A stretch of 9,324 bases of DNA from JARDZI01 sp041639705 (GTDB taxonomy: Bacteria > Bacillota > Clostridia > Clostridiales > Caloramatoraceae): positions 1 through 9,324 of the forward strand of contig JBEQBT010000128.1 in the NCBI GenBank assembly GCA_041639705.1, written 5' to 3'. The notes under the pieces are model-generated. The model saw only the letters and a list, made by a program, of their open reading frames with translations. It ran no database searches and was not told the DNA's origin. Position numbers and translations under genes: made by a program. Below, piece by piece: positions 1 to 6,761 of this stretch; within the stretch, counting starts at the first letter, position 1; each line of letters opens with the position of its first letter.

Positions 1-103
1 GTCCACATCGACAGGGCATCGACAGTTATGGCGATATCTGCATCAATAGTGGGAATCACATGTTACCAAAATGCCCAAAGCCGATGTGGGCATCGGCCGC
101 TAC
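1..103. repeat. REP-like inverted pair A (left end clipped)
   Basis: This is a partial copy of the hairpin element. The right arm (80-103) reads, on the minus strand, GTAGCG followed by stem GCCGATG, loop CCCA and stem CATCGGC. The left arm survives only as the end of its loop and the stem half CATCGAC at 6-12. The interior shares ATCTGCATCAATAGTGGG with copy B, so A and B form one subtype. The foot carries GTAGCG where the other copies have GTAGTG. Confidence 0.8.
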
Positions 104-175
104 GGTGAACCCTCGGTTTCATGAACCCCAAAAAACTTACGACGCATTCCCACAAAATTGTATAGCATACTGCAT

Positions 176-221
176 AATCAAAAATACAAAGGGCTGCGCT
201 TTAAAAGCACAACCCTTTGTA
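176..221 (-). terminator. Terminator-like hairpin, duplicate of the operon terminator
   Basis: The arms TACAAAGGG (185-193) and CCCTTTGTA (213-221) form a 9-bp stem, with a second inner stem around GCGCTT / AAGCAC that has one mismatch. On the minus strand the stem is followed by TTTTTG, so it is oriented to stop leftward transcription. It has the same outer arms as the terminator right after the DUF523 gene and lies about 250 bp further downstream, so it could act as a back-up terminator. Confidence 0.7.
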
Positions 222-252
222 ATCTCATGTGGCTGGCACCAATGGTTGAACT

Positions 253-367
253 GTAGTGGTCGATGCCCACATCGACAGGGCATCGACAGTTACGGCGATA
301 TCTGCATCAATAGTGGGAATCACATGTTACCAAAATGCCCAAAGCCGATGTGGGCATCGGCCACTAC
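253..367. repeat. REP-like inverted pair B (BIME-like, complete)
   Basis: This is a complete 115-bp element. The left arm (253-276) is GTAGTG, stem GTCGATG, loop CCCA, stem CATCGAC. The right arm (344-367), on the minus strand, is GTAGTG, stem GCCGATG, loop CCCA, stem CATCGGC. The two arms face each other across a 67-bp interior. The left arm also contains a competing hairpin, CGATGCCC (261-268) with GGGCATCG (278-285). No transposase is encoded and no clear target-site duplication flanks it, although ACT precedes the left foot here as in the other copies. Confidence 0.85.
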
Positions 368-424
368 GCTGTGGATCACACCTTACGATGCATAACCACA
401 TAATTGTATAATTTAAAACAATTC

Positions 425-471
425 AAAAAATACAAAGGGCTGTACTATAGAAAGTACATCCCCTTTGTATT
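425..471 (-). terminator. Rho-independent terminator of the U32-mutS2-DUF523 operon
   Basis: The arms AATACAAAGGG (429-439) and CCCTTTGTATT (461-471) form an 11-bp outer stem. An inner 6-bp stem, TGTACT / AGTACA (441-446 / 453-458), closes a six-base loop, with a small bulge between the stems. On the minus strand the stem runs into a TTTTTT tract (425-430). The first base of the stem lies in the stop codon of the DUF523 gene, so the terminator follows with no spacer. Confidence 0.9.
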
Positions 472-914
472 TATATATCCTCTTCAGTTAATACCTCAAT
501 CCCATTATCTAATAATAGTTGTGCAGTAACTCCATTTCCTCTGATTTGAGTCTTGTCAAAATTACCATTATATACATTTCCACATCCACATGAGGGACTT
601 CTTGATTTTAGAATAGCCTTTTTACAACCAAGTGCTTGAGCAATTTTTAGAGTTTCCTCTGCACCTTTCATAAAATACTCGGTTACATCCTCCCCCTGAT
701 TATTAAATACTTTACCACTGTCATTAATAACATCCTCAGCTGTTCCTTTACAAATTTCAGCAGGGTGCCTTGGAGTAGTAAGTCCTCCCAGTTGTTCTGG
801 ACAAACTAGTTGGGCATCTCCTTTTTTTAAAAGGGAATAGACTTTTTCATTAAAGTTGCTTCCACCACTGTATTTACAGTTTACTCCACATAAGCATGCA
901 CTTATTAGAATCAT
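471..914 (-). CDS. DUF523 family protein, probable iron-sulfur protein (TudS-like)
   Basis: This 147-residue protein spans a full DUF523 domain. Family landmarks are visible: SACLCG-x2-CKYSGG at the N-terminus (residues 5-18), CPEQLGGLTTPR (38-49), LKSRSPSCG (102-110), and a C-terminal GNGVTAQLL stretch (126-134). The cysteines at 7, 38 and 109 lie in these conserved blocks and are the likely cluster ligands; C9, C13, C55, C97 and C111 are additional. The best studied DUF523 protein, TudS, is a [4Fe-4S] enzyme that removes sulfur from thiouracil. Whether this member uses the same substrate cannot be told from sequence. It has no signal peptide or membrane segment, so it is cytoplasmic. It is the last gene of the operon, 8 nt after mutS2, and its ribosome binding site overlaps the mutS2 stop codon. 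The ATG at 912-914 follows that site at a normal distance. Confidence 0.88.
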   Translation of the reverse strand: MILISACLCGVNCKYSGGSNFNEKVYSLLKKGDAQLVCPEQLGGLTTPRHPAEICKGTAEDVINDSGKVFNNQGEDVTEYFMKGAEETLKIAQALGCKKAILKSRSPSCGCGNVYNGNFDKTQIRGNGVTAQLLLDNGIEVLTEEDI

Positions 915-918
915 TTTA

Positions 919-925
919 TCACCTA
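919..925 (-). promoter_or_regulatory. Ribosome binding site overlapping the mutS2 stop codon
   Basis: On the minus strand the mutS2 stop TAG (925-923) runs directly into GTGA, making AGGTGA (924-919) four bases before the DUF523 ATG. The Shine-Dalgarno core therefore lies partly inside the upstream stop codon. This arrangement usually means translational coupling, so the DUF523 protein should be made in step with MutS2. Confidence 0.75.
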
Positions 926-3295
926 TTTCTTCATTTCAACTATGGTTACACCATTTCCACCTTCACCAAATTCTCCAGTTCTTATACTTTTTACATAATG
1001 ATGTTTTTTTAGTGAGGATTGTATTCCTTCCCTTAACATTCCTGTCCCCTTACCGTGGATAATTGTAACCTGTTCTAGACCTGCTAAAAATACATCATCT
1101 AAGTATTTGTCAATGTTATACATTGCTTCATCTACATTCTGTCCCCTTAAGTCAATTGATGATGCCACATTTATTGATTTTTGCTTTGCTATTTGTGCTG
1201 CTCCAGTTTTATGGGTTTCCTTTTTCTTTCTAGTATCCTTCATTAATTTATTTATAGGAACGTTTATTTTTATTATACCTACCTGTACCATAACTTCCTT
1301 TTTAGAGTCAGGTTCAGAAATTACAACAGCCTTTTGTGAAAGAGTTGTAACATAAACCTCATCCCCAATCTTTACACTTTCAACGGTCACCATTCCCTCC
1401 TGATATTCAAGTGTGTCAACCTCATTAACAACCATGTTGTCCAGCTTATCCTTAAGTTTTTTCCTTGCTTCCTCTGCTTCCTGCATTGTGGCAGAATCTA
1501 TTGCCTTCATCCTTAGTTCATTTAATTCTCTAAGTATAAAATCAGATTCTTCCTTAGCCCTTTTTACTATTTTTTTAGCATCCTCCTGTGCTTGTTTTAT
1601 AAGCTTATCCCTCTGGGCTTCTAGCCTATATTTTCTCTCTGATAGTTCTTTTCTAATCTCAGAAGCCTCACGTCTTGCTATTTGGGCTTCATCTAACTCT
1701 CTTTCCACAAGAGAAGTCTTGTTCTGAAGATTTTGAATAACATCCTCAAATTTTGCAGCATCCTTTGAAACCATTTCCCTTGCTGTATTTATTACTTTAT
1801 CATTTAGTCCAAGTCTTTTTGATATTTCAAATGCATTAGACTTTCCTGGAATTCCAGTAAGGAGCTTATAGGTTGGCCTTAAGGTTTCAACATTGAATTC
1901 AACGCTTGCGTTTTCAAAGCCTGACCTTTCCATTGCAAAAACCTTTATTTCACTATAATGTGTTGTACCTATAACTCTGGCCCCTGCCTCGTAAAAGCTT
2001 TTAAGCAATGACATTGCAAGTGCAGCACCTTCCGTTGGGTCTGTACCTGCACCTAGTTCATCCACTAATACTAGAGATCTATTGTCGACATTTTTAATAA
2101 TATCCACAATATTAGTCATATGGGAGGAGAAGGTTGAAAGACTCTGTTCTATACTTTGCTCATCCCCAATATCCGCAAACACCTTGTTGAATATAGACAC
2201 TTGAGATGATTCCCTTGCTGGTATTCCAAGGCCAGCCATTGCCATAAGTGTTAGAAGTCCTGCAGTTTTTAAGGTTACAGTCTTTCCACCTGTATTAGGT
2301 CCTGTTATAACAAGTGCGTTATAGGTTTCGCCAAGTCTTATGTCTATTGGTACAACATCATCCTTATTTATCAAAGGATGTCTTGCTGCCCTGATATTTA
2401 TAACACCCCTATCGTTCACTAATGGTACGTTTGCATTTATATCAAGTCCAAACTTAGCCTTTGCCATGAGAAAATCAACATATGCGAGACTTTGGTTGTT
2501 TACTTCAAGATAGTCCCTGTTGTCATCTACCTTAGCAGTTAGTTCTGCTAGTATTCTCTCAATTTCATCCTTTTCCTTAAGTAAAAGCTCCTTTAATTCA
2601 TTATTAAGTTCAACCACAGCCATTGGCTCAATAAATAGTGTTGAACCACTGGAGGATTGATCATGGACAAGTCCTGGAACGCTGCCCTTGCATTCAGATT
2701 TTACAGGTATTACATATCTATCTCCCCTGAGAGTTACAATTGGATCCTGAAGATACTTTGAATAGGTTTGAACCATCGAATTAAGCTTATCCTTAATTCT
2801 ACCATTTTTCTCTTTAATGGCTCTTCTTAAACCATATAGCTTTGCACTTGCCCTGTCGGAAATTTCATTTTCCCCTATAATTGCTGTTTCAATTGCCTCT
2901 TCAAGTGGCTTAATTGCAATAAGTGAATCAACTATACCATATATTATTGGATAAAGCTCCCCCTTTGAACCGTCCTTCATAAAGCTCTTAAGCCTTCTTG
3001 AGCATCTTAAAATATCACATACAGCAAGAAGCTCAACAGGCATAAGTGTAAAGCCAACCTTTGCTTTTCTAATTATTTCTCCAATATCCTTTATTCCTTC
3101 AAGTGGCAGGCTTCCCCACTTAAGTACAATCTCATAGGCTTCATTGGTTTCATTAAGCCTTTCTCTAACCTCTGTAATACTTGTTGATGGTGTAAGCTCT
3201 AAGCACATTCTCTTACCCATTGATGACTGTGTATATGAGCTAAGCATATTTATTATTTTCCCATATTCCAATACCCTAAAGGTTTTTTCATTCAT
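923..3295 (-). CDS. mutS2: Endonuclease MutS2 / ribosome rescue factor
   Basis: At 790 residues this is full length for MutS2 (about 780-790). Residues 1-300 form the core and lever region, without the mismatch-recognition domains of MutS. The ATPase follows: Walker A GPNTGGKT (332-339), Walker B LVLVDELG (408-415) with D412 and E413, and an ABC-type GTTHYSEIK segment (443-451). Residues about 515-620 are rich in Lys, Glu and Arg and read as a coiled coil. A KOW-like beta segment lies near 640-685. The C-terminal Smr domain (about 712-790) has DLRG (715-718) and HGKGTG (747-752). In Bacillus subtilis MutS2 binds collided ribosomes and splits them; in Helicobacter it suppresses recombination. 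The ATG at 3293-3295 follows AAGGATGGGG at good spacing, 16 nt after the U32 gene. No catalytic motif is missing. Confidence 0.97.
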   Translation of the reverse strand: MNEKTFRVLEYGKIINMLSSYTQSSMGKRMCLELTPSTSITEVRERLNETNEAYEIVLKWGSLPLEGIKDIGEIIRKAKVGFTLMPVELLAVCDILRCSRRLKSFMKDGSKGELYPIIYGIVDSLIAIKPLEEAIETAIIGENEISDRASAKLYGLRRAIKEKNGRIKDKLNSMVQTYSKYLQDPIVTLRGDRYVIPVKSECKGSVPGLVHDQSSSGSTLFIEPMAVVELNNELKELLLKEKDEIERILAELTAKVDDNRDYLEVNNQSLAYVDFLMAKAKFGLDINANVPLVNDRGVINIRAARHPLINKDDVVPIDIRLGETYNALVITGPNTGGKTVTLKTAGLLTLMAMAGLGIPARESSQVSIFNKVFADIGDEQSIEQSLSTFSSHMTNIVDIIKNVDNRSLVLVDELGAGTDPTEGAALAMSLLKSFYEAGARVIGTTHYSEIKVFAMERSGFENASVEFNVETLRPTYKLLTGIPGKSNAFEISKRLGLNDKVINTAREMVSKDAAKFEDVIQNLQNKTSLVERELDEAQIARREASEIRKELSERKYRLEAQRDKLIKQAQEDAKKIVKRAKEESDFILRELNELRMKAIDSATMQEAEEARKKLKDKLDNMVVNEVDTLEYQEGMVTVESVKIGDEVYVTTLSQKAVVISEPDSKKEVMVQVGIIKINVPINKLMKDTRKKKETHKTGAAQIAKQKSINVASSIDLRGQNVDEAMYNIDKYLDDVFLAGLEQVTIIHGKGTGMLREGIQSSLKKHHYVKSIRTGEFGEGGNGVTIVEMKK

Positions 3296-3311
3296 TTATT
3301 CCCCATCCTTT

Positions 3312-5690
3312 CTACTCCACTCCTCTATTGAAGTGTCCCTTTGTAATACTTCCCTGAAGAGCTTCTATTAGCATTTCTCCATCCTCTGACATATTAAAGT
3401 TTCCTCTTATTCCTTCTTCAATTCCTGTCTTATATGCTCTTACAGCCATTGCTGCATCCTCAGCATTTTCATCAAGAAAATTCAATAGCAAATAGTCAGT
3501 ATTTAGACTGGTTATTTCTCTAATATGTTCAATTGTACATTGTACCTTTGAATTATAAATATGGCTTCTACACTGCCAATCCGTTGCTGCAAGGAATTTT
3601 TCTCCCATTCTATCTGTAATATAATTTATTTCATTATTGCATAGGGTTGGACATCCTTCCTTCCCATGACCAAGACCACTGCCCAGTATACAATTTCTAT
3701 TAACCATTAGCTTTATTCTTCCATGTACCATTACTAATGTGGTCTTATCAGTTTTAGAAATCAAATCCCTAAGCTGGTTAAGATTAAGCTCAGTCGATAG
3801 GAAGCATCCACTATTTTCAAATGTGTCACATGCAATTGAATTGAAAATATTTATGCCCTTATCAAGGTAAACTGAAAAATTTTCATTTTTTAAGAAGTCA
3901 TACACTCCCAAATTGCCGCAAAGTGCCCTGTCAATTCCAATACTTTTGTATTTTAATAGGTCACCTTTTAGCTTATCAAATTCTTCCATCACTATTTCTG
4001 GAATCCATGGATAAACTAATGCCCTTCCATTTGAATATTTTATAACATCCTCAAGGGTTCCAGAATTGATTCTGAGCTTATCTCCTCCAAAGAACACCAC
4101 ATCACAGCCTGCGTCAATAGAGACCTTTGCAATATCTAGCCTGCCTGTTGTGACTGCTATTTTGGGAGTTGTTCTTCCTTTTTTGACTTTAAAACTTACT
4201 TGCACTTTTAATTGTTCATGTTTATTTTGCAATTCATCCTGAAGAGCTTCTATAGCTTTCCTTCTTAAGCTGTTTATCTTAGACACTGGAATTACTATAT
4301 CCTTGTCTATTTCAATATTCAAATTCTCAAAGTAAAAGGGAGTATCTCCAGTTTTAGATAAGGAATCCCTTACCTTCTCCTCTGAGGTTGGAGTTTTAAT
4401 TGCAATTTCAGGATCATCTCCCTTGACTTCAACATATTGCCCAATAGGTGCTTGAAGACTTAATGTAATATTACTTCCCTTTACCGCCCAGAAGCTGCCT
4501 TTTAGAGGTGTTTTTAATATATTCTTTCCCTTAAAGCTCTCTTCCGCTTCCTTTACCAGCTTAATATCAAGGGACTTATAGACTACATCTCCCTTTTGAG
4601 CACCTTCCAAATATATCTCTGCAATTTCTCCATTATTTGCTGTTTCTACATTCTTTCCATTAACCTTAATAGATGCTACTGGTGCTCCTGTTTGCTTATA
4701 GAATAATTCCACACCATCTCCAACATTAAGTGGTTTCTCAAGCTTTATGGTGACAAATTTTCCTCTTGAGGATATTACTAATCCAAGATAGGTTCCCCAG
4801 TTTTTAGGTCTCTCAGGACTCATCATATCTCTTCCTTGTTTTCCCAGGAAATATCCAGATGTAAACCCACCCCTGTTAAATACCTGGGTAACCTTTTCAT
4901 AGTCACAAGGCTTACTATTTCCATCTATTGCTCTTCTATATGAGGAAATTACAGTTGCCACATACTCAGGTTTTTTCATTCTTCCTTCTATTTTAAGTGA
5001 GTCCACACCTATATCAATTATATCCTGAACAAAATCAAGGGTTGCAAGATCCTTTGGGCTTAAAAAATATGCCTTTTCCCCCTTATCATTTATGGTGTAC
5101 TGCATTCTGCAGGGCTGGGCACACTTTCCCCTGTTTCCGCTTCTTCCACCCAACATACTGCTAAACAGGCACTGGCCAGAAAAGCTTATACACATTGCCC
5201 CATGAACAAATACCTCTATTTCAGCTTTAGTGTTTTCTTTTATATATTTTATTTCCTTTATGCTTAATTCTCTGGACAATACTACCCTTTTAACACCCAT
5301 ATTATATAGTAGGTTTACACCCTCAAGATTATGTACTGTCATTTGTGTACTGCCGTGTACTTCCATATCTGGTAGTTGCTCTCTTAGGGCCTTAAGGAAC
5401 CCAATGTCCTGTACAAGAATAGCATCTACTCCTATACTATAAAGATAAGCTGCATAGTTAACTGCATCCTTGAATTCTGAATTATTTATAAGGGTGTTTA
5501 TTGTAACATATATTTTTGCATTATATGCATGGCAAAATCTCACTGCCTCTATCATTTCATTATCATCAAAATTTCCTGCAAACTGTCTAGCTGAAAAAAC
5601 TTTTCCCCCTACATAAACTGCATTTGCTCCATTTAATATCGCCGCTCTAAGGCTCTCGAACTCCCCAGCCGGTGCTAATAACTCTACCAT
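3312..5690 (-). CDS. U32 family peptidase-like protein with second U32-like half (RlhA/collagenase-like)
   Basis: This 792-residue protein opens with a canonical U32 barrel: LLAPAG-FESL at the start and the U32 signature around EVFVHGAMC...GQCLFS (159-177), with cysteines 167, 174, 190 and 194 placed to hold an iron-sulfur cluster. SLKIEGRMK-PEYVA (231-245) is also typical. Residues about 385-500 match the position of the DUF3656 insert seen in RlhA-type proteins. Residues 508-740 resemble a second, degenerate U32 barrel. U32 proteins were first called collagenases, but E. coli TrhP and RlhA hydroxylate tRNA and 23S rRNA, so an RNA-modifying role is more likely than proteolysis. The exact substrate is unknown. 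The ATG at 5688-5690 follows AGAGGAGAG. It is the first gene of the operon with mutS2, and there is no signal peptide. Confidence 0.92.
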   Translation of the reverse strand: MVELLAPAGEFESLRAAILNGANAVYVGGKVFSARQFAGNFDDNEMIEAVRFCHAYNAKIYVTINTLINNSEFKDAVNYAAYLYSIGVDAILVQDIGFLKALREQLPDMEVHGSTQMTVHNLEGVNLLYNMGVKRVVLSRELSIKEIKYIKENTKAEIEVFVHGAMCISFSGQCLFSSMLGGRSGNRGKCAQPCRMQYTINDKGEKAYFLSPKDLATLDFVQDIIDIGVDSLKIEGRMKKPEYVATVISSYRRAIDGNSKPCDYEKVTQVFNRGGFTSGYFLGKQGRDMMSPERPKNWGTYLGLVISSRGKFVTIKLEKPLNVGDGVELFYKQTGAPVASIKVNGKNVETANNGEIAEIYLEGAQKGDVVYKSLDIKLVKEAEESFKGKNILKTPLKGSFWAVKGSNITLSLQAPIGQYVEVKGDDPEIAIKTPTSEEKVRDSLSKTGDTPFYFENLNIEIDKDIVIPVSKINSLRRKAIEALQDELQNKHEQLKVQVSFKVKKGRTTPKIAVTTGRLDIAKVSIDAGCDVVFFGGDKLRINSGTLEDVIKYSNGRALVYPWIPEIVMEEFDKLKGDLLKYKSIGIDRALCGNLGVYDFLKNENFSVYLDKGINIFNSIACDTFENSGCFLSTELNLNQLRDLISKTDKTTLVMVHGRIKLMVNRNCILGSGLGHGKEGCPTLCNNEINYITDRMGEKFLAATDWQCRSHIYNSKVQCTIEHIREITSLNTDYLLLNFLDENAEDAAMAVRAYKTGIEEGIRGNFNMSEDGEMLIEALQGSITKGHFNRGVE

Positions 5691-5755
5691 GTTTATCTCT
5701 CCTCTTGTATATTAACTTTAGTTATATATTTCTAAATAATTGTTAAATATATTCA

Positions 5756-5783
5756 ATTATAAATTATACACTAATTCTAACAA
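5756..5783 (-). promoter_or_regulatory. Sigma-A type promoter of the U32-mutS2-DUF523 operon
   Basis: On the minus strand TTGTTA (5783-5778) is followed after 16 bases by a perfect TATAAT (5761-5756). A second TATAAT lies seven bases upstream (5768-5763) but is too close to the -35 box to be used with it. Transcription would start near 5749, giving a leader of about 60 nt before the ATG. The region is very AT-rich, so the -35 assignment is less certain than the -10. Confidence 0.6.
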
Positions 5784-5850
5784 AAAAAATAAGTATATAT
5801 ATTTATTTGCATTTACCGCTACGGGTGGATGTAAATTTTTAAACCACACT

Positions 5851-5964
5851 GTAGTGGCTGATGCCCACATCAGCTGGGGTATCTGCGGTGTAGTGGAAAA
5901 TTACTTTTGATGCAGGTATCCCCCTGTACGTTTGTCCCCTGTCGATGTGGGCATCGACCACTAC
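5851..5964. repeat. REP-like inverted pair C (BIME-like, complete)
   Basis: This is a 114-bp element. The left arm (5851-5874) is GTAGTG, stem GCTGATG, loop CCCA, stem CATCAGC. The right arm (5941-5964), on the minus strand, is GTAGTG, stem GTCGATG, loop CCCA, stem CATCGAC. The 66-bp interior holds an extra GTAGTGG (5890-5896) with no hairpin behind it and a TTTTGATGCAGGTAT stretch shared with copy D. It is repeated as copy D at an offset of 160 bp. The stem bases differ from copies A and B, yet pairing is kept. The block 5811-6170 contains no credible gene. Confidence 0.87.
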
Positions 5965-5978
5965 GAATTGATGGAAAA

Positions 5979-6014
5979 TTTTGAGCCTCACTGTAGTTTT
6001 GAGCCTCACTGTAG
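5979..6014. repeat. 18-bp perfect tandem duplication between hairpin pairs
   Basis: TTTTGAGCCTCACTGTAG occurs twice in immediate succession (5979-5996 and 5997-6014). The second copy supplies the GTAG foot of element D, and the first ends in an orphan GTAG. The corresponding spacer after element D has only one, slightly changed, copy (TTTTGAGCTTTACTGTAG, 6138-6155). The duplication is therefore a local event after the larger repeat formed, or a trace of how it formed. Confidence 0.92.
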
Positions 6015-6124
6015 TGGCTGATGCCCACATCAGCTGGGGCATCTGCGGTGTAGTGGAAAATCACTTTTGATGCAGGTATCACCCTGTACGTTGATACCAT
6101 GTCGATGTGGGCATCGACCACTAC
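6011..6124. repeat. REP-like inverted pair D (BIME-like, complete)
   Basis: This is a 114-bp copy of element C at a constant offset of 160. The left arm is 6011-6034 (stem GCTGATG / CATCAGC) and the right arm is 6101-6124 (stem GTCGATG / CATCGAC). Both arms are identical to those of C, and the differences are confined to a few interior bases. The competing hairpin GATGCCC (6020-6026) / GGGCATC (6037-6043) is perfect here; in C the same pairing has one G-T wobble. The flanking AATTGATGGAAAATTTTGAGC is also shared, so the duplicated unit includes flanking DNA. Confidence 0.87.
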
Positions 6125-6151
6125 AATTGATGGAAAATTTTGAGCTTTACT

Positions 6152-6171
6152 GTAGTGGCATCGACCACTAC
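6152..6171. repeat. 20-bp remnant of a hairpin pair at a stop codon
   Basis: GTAGTGG (6152-6158) is joined directly to CATCGACCACTAC (6159-6171). These are the outer left end and outer right end of the element with everything between removed. The result is itself a hairpin with 7-bp GTAGTGG / CCACTAC arms and a six-base loop. It lies right at the end of the phospholipase-like gene and supplies the last base of its stop codon plus a second in-frame TAG. Confidence 0.75.
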
Positions 6172-6761
6172 TAGGCTGCTGCAGCTATGAACTGTGTTCT
6201 TGAATAACCAACAATTATTAGTGCAATTGTAATACACATTTCAAGGGAATATTTTATATCATTTTCAATACCAGGGACGTTTTTCATGTATTCATTATGT
6301 TTTCCTTCAATGTAGCTTCTTACACTTCTGTTATCCAGACTGTTGTATTCCACAACATTATTCCATGAATTTAAAAGTACCTTTGGGACATCAACCTTTG
6401 TATATTTAAATGCTACCTTCCATTCATATTTGAAATGCTCTAGACTACTTATAAACTTGGGATGATTATGAGCATAGCAGAAGAAATCTGTAATGTAATG
6501 CATTATTATTCCAAGGTTCATAGAAAACTTTAACACACCTCTTTTTGTAACAGGATATTTAGTGTTTTTCATTTCCTCAATCATATTGCTAACTTGATTA
6601 ATTGATCTGTTCTTTAGATGCTTCATCCTCAAAAGTTTGGGTGTAAAATCTGGTTTTATAGAGCCATATTTTAACCCTTTTGTGCTTAGAGTGGTTTGCA
6701 GCTTATCGTTTATTATTTCGTTTATCTTTCCTGCAATCAATATGTGTGTTGGCCAATGCAA
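6171..6761 (-). CDS. Zinc-dependent phospholipase C family protein
   Basis: The frame shows the full metal-ligand pattern of the zinc-dependent phospholipase C family (as in Clostridium perfringens alpha-toxin). With the first methionine at 6761, these are H6 in PTHILIAGKI, D38 in GSIKPDF, H48, the H88-x3-D92-x5-H98 cluster in HYITDFFCYAH, and H109-x3-E113. All seven ligand-type residues are present, so the site should bind zinc. I see no signal peptide, unlike the secreted toxins, and no C-terminal C2-like domain. It may be an intracellular or spore-associated hydrolase, and its substrate is unknown. A hydrophobic stretch near residues 174-184 could contact membrane. The frame could extend to a TTG at 6824, but that lies at the predicted transcription start and has no ribosome binding site. 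The TTG at 6761 follows AAGGA by ten bases and gives 196 residues starting MHWPTH. The gene ends at a repeat remnant. Confidence 0.8.
   Translation of the reverse strand: MHWPTHILIAGKINEIINDKLQTTLSTKGLKYGSIKPDFTPKLLRMKHLKNRSINQVSNMIEEMKNTKYPVTKRGVLKFSMNLGIIMHYITDFFCYAHNHPKFISSLEHFKYEWKVAFKYTKVDVPKVLLNSWNNVVEYNSLDNRSVRSYIEGKHNEYMKNVPGIENDIKYSLEMCITIALIIVGYSRTQFIAAAA

Larger units (their letters stand above)
1..471. repeat. Duplicated intergenic segment (hairpin pair plus terminator)
   Basis: Positions 1-107 match 265-371 at a constant offset of 264, with three substitutions in the first 105 bases (positions 2, 29 and 99). After that the copies diverge but keep recognisable blocks, such as CTTACGA-GCAT and CACA-AATTGTATA. 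Both then end in a hairpin with TACAAAGGG / CCCTTTGTA arms (185-221 and 431-469). The repeated unit is therefore an inverted hairpin pair, a spacer of roughly 60-80 bp and a leftward terminator. The first copy is cut by the window start. There is no credible gene in 1-470; the open frame across 60-395 reads repeat sequence. Confidence 0.85.

Noticed and set aside
60..395. Open frame of 111 residues on the plus strand
   Set aside because: It runs through both copies of the repeat and the terminator hairpin, repeats its own peptide, and has no ribosome binding site or family resemblance.
1107..1727. Ser/Leu/Phe-rich open frames antisense to mutS2
   Set aside because: They are shadows of the mutS2 coiled-coil and Smr-linker coding sequence on the other strand, with no start signals of their own.
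5782..5808. AT-only hairpin AAATAA / TTATTT followed by a T-run on the minus strand
   Set aside because: With no GC pair in the stem it is too weak to call a terminator in DNA of this composition, and it overlaps the -35 box of the operon promoter.
5811..5830. CCGCTACGG near 5814-5823, similar to the right end of element A
   Set aside because: Only about nine bases match and no hairpin arm precedes them, so a further degraded copy cannot be supported.
5839..6121. Two overlapping open frames on the minus strand in the repeat block
   Set aside because: Both only translate elements C and D in different frames, which is why similar peptides appear in each; no start signals are present.
5851..6171. 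Possible CRISPR array
   Set aside because: The repeats are inverted pairs, not uniform direct repeats; the interiors are shared between copies and not unique spacers; no cas genes are present.
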